A stretch of 64,000 bases of DNA, taken from NCBI GenBank assembly GCA_035048815.1, contig JAUCBN010000025.1:8890501-8954500 (forward strand). Direction: 5' to 3'. The DNA is from Abelmoschus esculentus (lineage: Eukaryota > Streptophyta > Magnoliopsida > Malvales > Malvaceae). The notes under the pieces were generated by a model that did no database searches, had not been told where the DNA came from, and worked only from the letters and a program-made list of their open reading frames with translations. Made by a program: the position numbers and the translations under genes. Positions 55,301-64,000 of the stretch are shown in pieces. Positions within the stretch are counted from its first letter, which is position 1. Each line of letters begins with the position of its first letter.

Positions 55301-56752
55301 ACGGTAAAGCCGATTTAGAAATACATGCCTTAAACCCAATAAGACGGTCACAAAAAGAGATTAATTCAAATTTTATGCGTTCAAATATTTAATTATAGGC
55401 TTTTGAATATGATTATACAGTTTAATCTCATTTTTAGATTATTTTACTAAGTTAAAAATTCAATGGATTCACGGTAAAGCGTATTTAGGAATACACGCTT
55501 TAAAACCAATAAAACGGTCAAAAAAAGAGATTAATTGAAATTTTATGTGTTCAAATATTTAATTATGAGCTTTTGAATAATATTTTACAGTTTAATCTCA
55601 TTTTTAGATTATTTTAGTCAGTTAAAAATTCAACGGATTCACGGTAAAGCCGATTTAGAAATACATGCCTTAAACCCAATAAAACGGTCACAAAAAGAGA
55701 TTAATTCAAATTTTATGCGGTCAAATATTTAATTATAGGCTTTTGAATATGATTATACAGTTTAATCTCATTTTTAGATTATTTTACTAAGTTAAAAATT
55801 CAATGGATTCACGGTAAAGCGTATTTAGGAATACACGCTTTAAACTCAATAAAACGGTCACAAAAAGAGATTAATTGAAATTTAATGAGTTCAAATATTT
55901 AATTATAGGCTTTTCAATATGATTATACAATTTAATCTCATTTTTAGATTATTTTACTCTGTTAAAAATTCCACGGATTCACGGTAAAGCCCATTTAGAA
56001 ATACATGCCTTAAACCCAATAAAACGGTCCCAAAAAAGATATTAATTCAAATTTTATTTGTTCAAATATTTAATTATAGGCTTTTGAACATGATTATACA
56101 GTTTAATCTCATTTTAGATTATTTAACTTAGTTAAAAATTCAACGGATTCACGGTAAATCCCATTTAGGAATATACGCTTTAAACCCAATAAAACGATCA
56201 CAAAAAGAGATTAATTGAAATTTTATGAGTTCAAATATATAATTGTAGGCTTTTGAATAATATATTACAGTTTAATCTCATTTTTAGATTATTTTACTCA
56301 GTTAAAAATTCAACGGATTCACGGTAAAGCCGATTTAGAAATACATGCCTTAAACCCAATAAAACGGTCACAAAAAGAGATTAATTCAAATTTTATGAGT
56401 TCAAATATTTAATTATAGGCTTTTGAATATGATTATACAGTTTAATCTCATTTTTAGATTATTTTACTCGGTTAAAAATTCAACTGTTTCACGATAAAGC
56501 GTATTTAGGAATACACGCTTTAAACTCAATAAAACGGTCACAAAAAGAGATTAATTGAAATTTTATGAGTTCGAATATTTAATTATAGGCTTTTGAATAT
56601 GATTATACAGTTTAATCTCATTTTTAGATTATTTTACTCAATTAAAAATTCAACGGATTCATAGTAAAGGCCATTTAGAAATACACGCTTTAAACCCAAT
56701 AAAACGGTCCCAAAAAAGAGATTAATTCAAATTTTATAAGTTCAAATATTTA
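46331..56752. repeat. 170-bp satellite array with higher-order structure (about 61 monomers)
   Basis: AT-rich monomers of 170-171 bp are marked by TTAAAAATTCAACGGATTCA and TCACGGTAAAG. The first four are diverged. From about 47050 two monomer types alternate (ctcagtt...gccgatttagaa and ctaagtt...gcgtatttagga), a 340-bp dimer. Block markers recur after 1360 bp (47653 to 49013) and later after 1020, 1700 and 2040 bp. A 46-bp partial extra unit at about 49604-49648 breaks the phase. Copies of the large blocks are almost identical by eye, so amplification is recent. Period and structure are typical of centromeric or other heterochromatic satellites, which is inference. Confidence 0.95.
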
Positions 56753-57770
56753 AAAATAAAACAACCTCGTCAGGTTTTACTAGAGATAAAGTTAACGCGA
56801 GTCTCTCCAAATGGGACAAACATCTATTATCTTTTAGTGGTAGAGAAATATTCATAAAATCAGTTACTCAATCTCTTTCGCAATATGTCATGTCCTGCTA
56901 TCTTCTTCCACATAACATTATCGATGATATGACCACTTCTATTCGCCGATATTGGTGGTCTGGGAAAGGTAACAAAAGAGGTTGGCACATGTTTTCTTGG
57001 GAAGTTGTATGCCAACCAAAATCAGTAGGGGGCATGGGCTTTCGCGATCTCCACAACTTTAATATTGCTCTATTAGGAAAACAAATTTGGAGACTACTGT
57101 GTGAACCGCCTAACCTCCTTGGTCAGATATATCAGTCTAAATACTACCCATCTGGTAACATCCTCGACGCAACTTCAACTAAACAATCTTCTTTTGCTTG
57201 GAAGGGACTCTATACAGCCCTGAAAAAACTTCTACCTGATTTTGTTACTAGGTCAGGAATCAATAGCAAGATTAACATTTTCCATGATCTATGGGGATGC
57301 TCCTCTCCGCTACAACTTTTTGGTGAATATGAAATTTCTAGTGAACTCCCAATATGAGCTTGGGATTTTATGATCCATGGACAACCACAAAGGGATGAGA
57401 CAAAAATATCCTTTTTTGATAGAGAGGATGCCAACGCTATTTTAAACATCCCAATAATTAATGACCATAGAGATACGACCATAGATGCATAACGATTGTG
57501 GACTTTATTCAGTCTGATCGGGCTATTTATTCCTACAAAAACCAAGTGGACCTCTAAATAGACCCACACGTATTTGGAAAATTCTGTCTAAGCTACCAGC
57601 CCTACCAAAGGTCAGGACCTTTGGATGGCGACAAGGACATGATGCCCTTCCTACGGGATCCAAATTACTAAATGCTAATCTCGGTAATGGTATCTGCCCA
57701 ATTTTTTGCAGCTACGATTGAAACTCCGATGCACGCTTTGCGCGACTATCATGGCTATTTATTCGATTAG
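56753..57770 (+). mobile_element. LINE fragment inserted in the satellite
   Basis: The post-RT region of the same LINE family as 25260-27788. It starts at NKTTSSGFTRDKVN and overlaps the first copy by about 85 residues (LSKWDKHLLSFSGREIF, YVMSCYLLPHNIIDDM, RRYWWSGKG). It then runs on through WHMFSWEVVCQPKSVGGMGF to a zf-RVT-like segment (FGWRQGHDALPTGSKLL, then NGICPIF) broken by stops from 57356. There is no poly(A). Satellite GTTCAAAT-like sequence flanks both ends, an imperfect candidate target duplication. Confidence 0.85.
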
Positions 57771-57903
57771 CGAGTTCAAAAAAATTTATTATAGGCTTTT
57801 GAATCTGATTACAAATTTTATTCTCAATATTAGAGTACTTTACTCAATTAAAAATTTAACGGATTCACAGTAAAGCCCATTTAGGAATACACGCATTGAA
57901 CCC
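57771..57903. repeat. Diverged satellite monomer, interrupted by Copia F2
   Basis: About 130 bp match the satellite (TTATAGGCTTTTGAATCTGA, then TTTAACGGATTCACAGTAAAGC, split here for length, up to CGCATTGAACCC). The monomer stops at aaccc, where the Copia LTR begins, so aaccc (57899-57903) is the expected left target duplication of F2. Confidence 0.88.
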
Positions 57904-59067
57904 TGTAAAACTAATATTGATTTTGATATAACAATTATGTTAAAGGACTTATTTTGTAATAAATTTTTAAGTTACTTTGTCAAAATTAAGGTTTCAAGTC
58001 AAACCAATAACTTTGAAATAATTTTTCTAAGTGTTTTTATACGAGCGTATCGATACCACTAGAACAGGTATCGATACCGGCCTTTGTTTTTGAAAGGATG
58101 TTCTTAGGAGTAAGAACACGTATCGATACCCGTTTCAATACCGGGACCTCACTGCCAACAAATGTTCCAAACCCAGTATCAAACCATGCCTTGAGTTTTT
58201 AATTATTTTAAAAATATTTAAAATTAAGGCTTAGTGTTTCGATACTAGTATCGATACCCCAAAATCCCCAACAACTCTTTTAAGATTAAATGAATTGACC
58301 GTTGGTGGTAGTTAAAGCTTTAAATGGTGGTTACTCCATTTTGATACCTTTATCGATACTAAACTTCAAAGTTTACTTCAGGTATCGATACATGTTTCGA
58401 TAAGCCCTTTAATAAATGCACAACATCTCTTTCTATTTGTGGTCTATTTCGAAACAGGTAGCTCCTGTTTCGATTCAAATTCTTGCAGAGTGCATTTATG
58501 ATGGAAAGAGAAGGCTCCAACATCTATATTTACATCTCCAACAACCCCAACGGTTAGAAATCAATGAGAAGGTATAAATTGAAGCATTTTGAGCAGAAGT
58601 AACAACTTTTTGAACCTTAAGCATCATCCAAGCATAAAAATCCAACTTACAAGCACTCCATTGAAAATCTTGACTCCCTACTCTTGTATTTCAATTTCTT
58701 TATTTGTATTTGAGTTTGGGGAGAGTTTATTTGTAATTGGGCCAATATTTATCTTGTTAGAGATTTCATATTTGCCTTCCTTTTATCTTTTTATCTTGTG
58801 AGGTTGAATCAATTCTTGGGTAGAAGAATTAATTTGAATTGTAACGGTTATCCCTTGAACCGAGAAAAAGGTCGAATTCTTTAGTGAATTGGTTTCAAAA
58901 TCCTTAGTGGGAGCTAAGGTAGTGGATGTAGAGCTTGTTTCAAAGCTTGAACCACTATAAATTGTGTGTTCTTTATTTTCTATCTTTCACCGAAAAACTT
59001 CCACCAAAATTTTAAATTGCCAATTCACCCCCTTCTTGGCCAACTTTATAGATCGATCAACTCAATA
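57904..59067 (+). repeat. 5' LTR of Copia F2
   Basis: TGTAAAACTAATATTG to AACTCAATA. Exact GTATCGATAC palindromes at 58047, 58068, 58120, 58248 and 58382; degenerate copies continue to about 58480. It aligns with F1 along its whole length with scattered substitutions. Confidence 0.82.
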
Positions 59068-59069
59068 AT

Positions 59070-59081
59070 TGGTATCAGAGC
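59070..59081 (+). other. Primer-binding site, initiator tRNA-Met type (F2)
   Basis: TGGTATCAGAGC directly after the LTR, identical to F1. Confidence 0.92.
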
Positions 59082-59154
59082 TAGATCTTTGAAGGGATTA
59101 ACATCCACCAAAGAATATCCAAAGATAATTGATCATTTCCTAAAGTCAAATCCA

Positions 59155-60658
59155 ATGGCTTCCACTTCCGGAAGTTGGAACGAGTCTCACTCCATCACCA
59201 AGCATCCTTTCTTTAATGGTGACAACTACCTTTAATGTAATAATAGAATGAGGGTGTTCATCGACTCCAACGATTATGTCCTTTGGGATATAATTGAAGA
59301 TGGCCCCTCAATTCCAATGAAGCAAGAAGGAGATAGGCTAGTGCCAAAGAAAAGGAATGAGATGACCGATAAGGAGAGAAAAAGGATGCCCACAAACGAC
59401 AATGCTCTACATATCCTCTTTTGTGCTCTTAGCCTCGACATCTACTCCGAGATGTCATCATGTAAAAGTGCCAAAGAAGTATGGGACTCTTTGGAGACAA
59501 CATATGAGGGTACCAATGACGTCAAGGAGACAAAGATTGGTCTTCTTAATCTCAATTATGAGAACTTTAAGATGGAGCCGGATGAAAACATCACCAAAAT
59601 GTTCGATCGGTTTTCCGTTATTGTTAATGAACTCAAGGGATTTGTTGAAGTCATACAGGAGGAGAAGCTCATAAGGAAACTCATCTATGAGAACGACTAT
59701 TATTAAAGCAAAGGACCTCAAGACTCTCAAACTCGTTGCTGTTGTGGGATCTCTTCTCACCCATGAGATCATGAAGAAAGGAAGAGAAGAAGAGAGAAAG
59801 AAGGAAGATGTGAAGCTAGAGAAGAGACAGGTTGAAAAGAAAAAGCAAGGCATTGGTCTTAAAGCTTCATCATTCCGAGAAGAGGTGGACACTAGTGAAG
59901 AGGATGAGCTTGAAGAGTTGGCTCTGGTAGCCAAACGATTCACAAGGATCATGAGGGCAAACCGGAATAGGAGATTCCAAAGAAGGAAGGAATTCAAAGG
60001 AAAGGGCAAAGAAGATGATAAAGACCAAATCATTTTCTATGAGTGCAAGAAGCCCGGTCACATTAGGACCGATTGCCCAAAATTCAAAAGGAAAGGGTTT
60101 GAGAAGAAGAAGAAACAAAAAGCACATGTTGCCACTTGGAGTGATGATGAGTCATCATCCGATGAAGAAAATGAGGTGGCCAACCTTTGTCTCATGGCTC
60201 TTGATGAGCACAAGGTAAATGTTGAACCATCTTGCAATGATCTTTCTTATGATGAATTGTATGATGTATATGATGAATTGCAAGATGTTTATGATGAGTT
60301 TGTTTTAAAATTCAAGGAATCGGTTTTGAAAAACAAGAAAATTATTTCCAATTTAAAAGAGAAAAATGATTCTTTGACAAAAACGATTTTGGATTTTGAA
60401 GAAAAGGTTGTTGTTTTAAATGATGATTTAAAGTTCTTTCAAAAAGAAAATGTGGATTTAAACAACCTCATTTCTAGCTTGAGTGAGAATCACCATAAAG
60501 TGGTGAATGAGCTCAAACAACAAATCAAAGTGGTTGGTAGTTCAACTTTAGAAAAAGGAAGCTCTTCAAAACCCAACCATGTGAAGAAAAATTTTCAAAG
60601 CCACAAACAAAGAGGTTTTCAAAGGCATACTAGACATATAAAGATTAGGAGTGTATAG
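59155..60658 (+). pseudogene. Copia F2 gag, two breaks
   Basis: ATG at 59155 (MASTSGSWNESHSITKHPFF). Stops follow in the DNYPYWKN region near 59233. The frame is open at 59248-59706 and from 59687 on; between them about 30 bases (SLPESWDSK in F1) are deleted, shifting the frame. UBN2-type core as in F1. The zinc knuckle near 60040 reads FYECKKPGHIRTDC, so its first Cys is Phe and zinc binding should fail. A long coiled coil (KESVLKNKKIISNLKEKND, DLNNLISSLSENHHKV) follows, as in SIRE-type gag. Confidence 0.87.
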
Positions 60659-62992
60659 GTTCCTAAGGAACTTTTTATTTCTAATAATGTTCATGCCATT
60701 GCATCTTGGATTCCTTAGGGAACCAAGCTTTTGGGAAATAACTCTCATGGACCCAAAATGATTTGGGTACCAAAAGTCAAAAACTAAATCTTTGTTTGTA
60801 GGTTGAGCATTGCTTCAAGGCCAAAGCTTCAATTCAAAACATGTGGTACCGTGATAGTGGATGCTCAAGGCATATGACCGGAGACAAGGGACGATTTAAG
60901 GAGTTAGAGCTCAAAAGTGGTAGAGTAGTGACCCTCGGTGACAACTCCAAAGGTCAAATTGAGGGTATTGGCTCTATTGGTAATCACTCCTCTATTCTTA
61001 TTGAAAATGTTCTTCTTGTTAATGGTCTTAAACATAATTTGTTGAGCATTAGTCAATTGTGTGATAAAGGGTTCTATGTGTCTTTTGATAGATGTGGTTG
61101 CAAAATAATAGACATAGAAACTAATAAAACAATGCTCATAGGTCATCGCATAGGAAATATCTATATGTTGCATTTATATTACATAAATCTATCTCATGCA
61201 TGCTTGGTAGTTAGTGATGAAAATGATGCATGGTTATGGCATAGGAAACTAGGACATGCTAACATAAGTGTTTTAGAGAAATTAGCTTCCCAAAATCTAG
61301 TTAGAGGTTTACCTAATCTCAAGTTCTCTTTAGATAAGATTGTGAGGCATGTGCTAAAGGTAAACAAAAGAGAGTTTCTTTTAAGTCCATTAATGATGTT
61401 TCAACTAGTAAAGTATTAAAATCGATCCATATGGATCTTTTTGGACCTATTAGGACAACAAGCTTGGGTGGAAAATCATATGCATTTATTATTGTAGATG
61501 ATTACTCTAGATACACTTTGGTTCTATTTTAAGTACTAAAGATGAAGCCTTAGAAAAATTCATCACATTTTCAAATATTTCTCAAAATGATCTTGATCAA
61601 AGAATTTCTCATATTAGAAGTGATCATGGAACGAATTTTCAAAATTTAGGTTTTGAGAATTTTTGTAATGAAAATGGGATTAGCCATAATTTTTCGGCTC
61701 CTCGCACTCCTCAACAAAATGGGGTAGTTGAGAGGAAAAATAGAACTTTAGAGGAAATGGCTAGGACCATGCTTTGTGAAAACAATTTACCTAAGTATTT
61801 TTGGGCGGAAGCCACACAAACACTTCTTTTTATATTATAAATTGTGTAATGATTAGGCCAATTTTAAAGAAAACTCCTTATGAGATTTTAAAATCCAAAA
61901 AGCCTAACATTATCTATTTTCACCCTTTTGGGTGCAAGTGTTTTGTTTTAAACAATGGAAAAGATAATTTAGGTAAATCTGATGCAAAAAGTGATGAAGC
62001 CATTTTTCTTGGATATTCTCAACTTTCAAAGGCTTATTTTTTAACAAAAGAACCATAGTTGTAGAAGAGTCAATACATGTGGTTTTCGATGATAACCTCC
62101 TTCATAGGAAGGATTCTTGTGATGATAATGATGTAGGAATCATTGAAACCATTAATGAGGAACAAGCATCAAAGGTGGATAGCGTTCTAACCAATGAGGA
62201 AACACAAGATCCTCTAATAGAAGCTTTAGGAGATGTAAAGCTTGAAGAAAGGGAAGTGAGGTACCCAAGAGAGTTCAACTATGTCAAAGGTGGTGAAATC
62301 TTGGGTGATCCATCCAAGGGGGTAACTACTCGTTCTTCTCTTAAATTAATGAACCATATTGCATTTATCTCATGTATATAACCTAAAAATATCAATGAAG
62401 CTTTAAATGATGATTTTTGGATATTGGCTATGCAAGAAGAGTTAAATCAATTTGAGAGAAGTAATGTATGGACATTAGTTGATAGGCCTACTAATAAATC
62501 TACTATAGGAACTAAATGGGTCTTTAGAAACAAACTAGATGAGAGTGGTAACATTGTGAGAAATAAATCTAGATTAGTTGCTCAAGGTTACACTCAAGAA
62601 GAGGGAATAGATTTCGATGAAACTTATGCACCCGTAGCTAGAATGGAAGCTATTAGGATGTTACTTGCATTTGCATGTTATCATGATTTCAAGTTTTTTC
62701 AAATGGATGTCAAAAGTGCTTTTTTAAATGGTTTTATAAATGAAGAAGTGTATGTTGAACAACCACCGGGTTTTGAGGATCCAAAATTTCTAAACCACCG
62801 GGTTTTAAATTAACAAAAACTTTATATGGTTTGAAACAAGCTCCTAGAGCTTGGTATGAAAGACTCGTAAACTTTTTAATTGAAAAAGGAAAGGTGAATA
62901 CTACACTTTTTATAAAAAGGTTTAAAAATGACATCTTAGTAGTTCAAATTTATGTTGATGATATTATTTTTGGATCTACTAATGAATGTTAT
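60659..62992 (+). pseudogene. Copia F2 pol: protease, integrase, reverse transcriptase (partial)
   Basis: Aspartic protease with DSG at 60853-60861 (WYRDSGCSRHMTG). A GAG-preintegrase domain (WLWHRKLGHANISVLEKL) is open to 61419. The frame is lost at the integrase zinc motif. Integrase core: DLFGPIRTTSLGGKSYAF, SDHGTNFQ and PRTPQQNGVVERKNRTLEEM, with shifts near 61530 and 61810. A spacer follows, then RT: WTLVDRPTNKSTIGTKWVFR, ARMEAIRMLLAFACYHDF, QMDVKSAFLNGF, and LYGLKQAPRAWYERL after a further shift. The catalytic YVDD lies at 62951-62962. The gene is cut after FGSTNECY by element G. Confidence 0.9.
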
Positions 62993-63372
62993 TGTCGCGT
63001 GTCAAAAGTGCGCGTTTATTGCAAGTGGACACATCGAAAGTAATAAGTGATAAGTATTTATCGGATTATCGTCTCCACAGGGATTGGTGGACTCAATATG
63101 TCTTCTTCGTCTTCTTGTTCTGTAGAAAGAAATAAAAAACACAAGTAGTTTGGGTTGTGATGGAACTAAAATAAAACAACTAAGTAAAATAAAGAAAATT
63201 GAATATTAGAGAGAGATAGGTCAGGATCCAGTTGCGTTGTATGGTAGATTTGATTGACTTGTCTCTGCCCAATGCAATCGTATATCTCTGCCTCGGCAGT
63301 ACTGCAGATTACTGCCTTGCTAGCGATAATATTGTCCGCCACGGCAATCCCTTGCTCGTGGGTGGACTTTAC
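62993..63372 (-). repeat. LTR of element G, U3 deleted
   Basis: The last 380 bp of the family LTR (in element sense), with an exact CTGCC-TC-GGCAG palindrome at 63288-63299. It joins ORF2 at GGACTTTAC/TGGGCCC, with no long homology at the joint. Confidence 0.87.
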
Positions 63373-63604
63373 TGGGCCCGTGCGCATAGAATTCCCACAC
63401 GATGGTCGCGTTCGCCTAGGCAGGTTGGAGACAGAAAATTTCCAAATCTTGGTACTTGATTCTGTCAAAGAGATAATGCTCGATGTCGTAGTTTTCATCA
63501 TCCGAATGTTGAAAACCTTGTTCTTCCCACAATTATCGGGCAATGAAAGATCGGTTGAAACGATCTTCAACATTGGCTGAGGCAAATCGCTTGTAAGTGG
63601 CCAT
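63373..63604 (-). pseudogene. ORF2 N-terminal fragment of element G
   Basis: ATG at 63604 (MATYKRFASANVEDRF) and a stop at the RQLWEE position (Gln CAA to TAA near 63536). FDRIKYQDLEIFCLQPA follows, and it ends at YAHGPS, where the LTR joint lies. Only about 77 of some 500 codons remain. Confidence 0.82.
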
Positions 63605-64000
63605 CAAGATTGTGAGAGATTTGAATTCTTGGAGATTTTCTTGGAAAGAATCTGGGAAAATTGTGAGTAGGCAGTAAGTATTGTGAGAGCAAGATTGTTA
63701 AGAATTCTAAAGCAAACAAGAAAGCAAGAGTGAATAGTTCAAGAGGAAGGGGTTTCTTATATAGGCCTCGGCCTTGTGACCGCTTGGATCCACTAGACAT
63801 TTTGTAGCCGTTACTCTTTACTGTCGTTTCCTTTTCTGCCGCGGCAGGAATATCAGCAGACTAGCCATTACACTGTTCTGCTGCGGTTCTGACACTGTTT
63901 TCTGCCTTGGCAGAATTCCTGCTGTGAGCTATTTCTCCTTTATTCTTGCTTATTATCCTAAATAAAAAAAATTAAACACACAAAAAGAAAAGTACTTAAA
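63605..64000 (-). promoter_or_regulatory. Internal promoter-like leader of element G
   Basis: Minus-strand TATATAA near 63761-63755, about 155 bp before the ATG. One AACGG core lies near 63808 (gccgtt on the + strand), others have decayed. Exact palindromes CTGCC-CG-GGCAG (63836-63847) and CTGCC-TT-GGCAG (63902-63913). The block continues past the window edge towards protease. Confidence 0.58.

Larger units (their letters stand above)
57904..62992 (+). mobile_element. Copia element F2 (SIRE-like), 5' part to mid reverse transcriptase
   Basis: LTR 57904-59067, tRNA-Met primer site 59070, gag 59155-60658, protease, integrase and RT to 62992, where element G interrupts. The rest of RT, RNase H and the 3' LTR are outside the window. 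It lies in a satellite monomer. Confidence 0.9.
62993..64000 (-). mobile_element. Element G: rearranged non-autonomous Athila-like element, runs off the right edge
   Basis: It begins with the LTR end (TGTCGCGTGTC on the + strand) directly after gttat (62988-62992) in the Copia RT gene. At about 63372 the LTR jumps into ORF2, skipping the U3, polypurine tract, 3' UTR and C-terminal half. The ORF2 start and leader follow to the window end. From 63440 on it is almost identical to element C at 29500-30060. Confidence 0.88.

Noticed and set aside
46331..56752. CRISPR-like array
   Set aside because: Units are contiguous 170-bp monomers with no unique spacers; this is plant satellite DNA.
1..64000. 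tRNA or rRNA genes
   Set aside because: The tRNA-like matches (7905, 14736, 35796, 59070) are 12-18-base primer sites of retrotransposons, not tRNA genes; no cloverleaf or rRNA sequence was recognised.

Overview
The window is repeat-dense, AT-rich DNA from a flowering plant, probably a eudicot. I found no convincing host gene, tRNA or rRNA. What can be recognised is plant LTR retrotransposons of the Athila (Ty3/Gypsy) and SIRE-like (Ty1/Copia) types, plant L1-type LINEs and a satellite array. The species cannot be told from the sequence alone.

Left third (1-21859): a nest of elements. A host element (B, + strand) has lost the start of its 5' LTR beyond the left edge. Three elements appear to sit inside it: element H in its 5' LTR (1-4657), a solo LTR also in its 5' LTR (5058-7795), and complete element A (minus strand, 8017-16084) in codon 7 of its gag. 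B still carries broken reverse-transcriptase remnants. H, A, C, E and probably G are members of one compact family with the layout LTR, tRNA-Asp primer site, gag-protease, internal promoter-like leader, ORF2 (plant transposon protein, PF20167-like), hairpin-rich 3' UTR, LTR. They carry no RT, RNase H or integrase, so they must be mobilised in trans.

Middle (21860-46330): a LINE with an unusual repeat-bearing 5' region (to 27788), a truncated family member on the minus strand (C, to 32166), a Copia RT fragment, an LTR-like block, then a Copia element (F1) split by family member E, which is bounded by 5-bp duplications. A fragment of another Athila-lineage element follows.

Right part (46331-64000): about 10.4 kb of a 170-bp satellite (around 61 monomers) with dimer and larger higher-order periods, broken by a LINE fragment. 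A second Copia copy (F2) lies inside a satellite monomer, and its RT gene is split by family member G, which runs off the right edge.

Nearly every reading frame carries nonsense codons, frameshifts or deletions, many stops fitting C-to-T decay. The main signals that the standard feature list does not explain are: a covarying AGGA-loop hairpin before each polypurine tract; at least 19 exact CTGCC-NN-GGCAG palindromes spread through LTR, UTR and coding DNA; an internal TATA promoter with clustered AACGG cores ahead of ORF2; higher-order satellite structure; and two halves of one insertion site found 31 kb apart.
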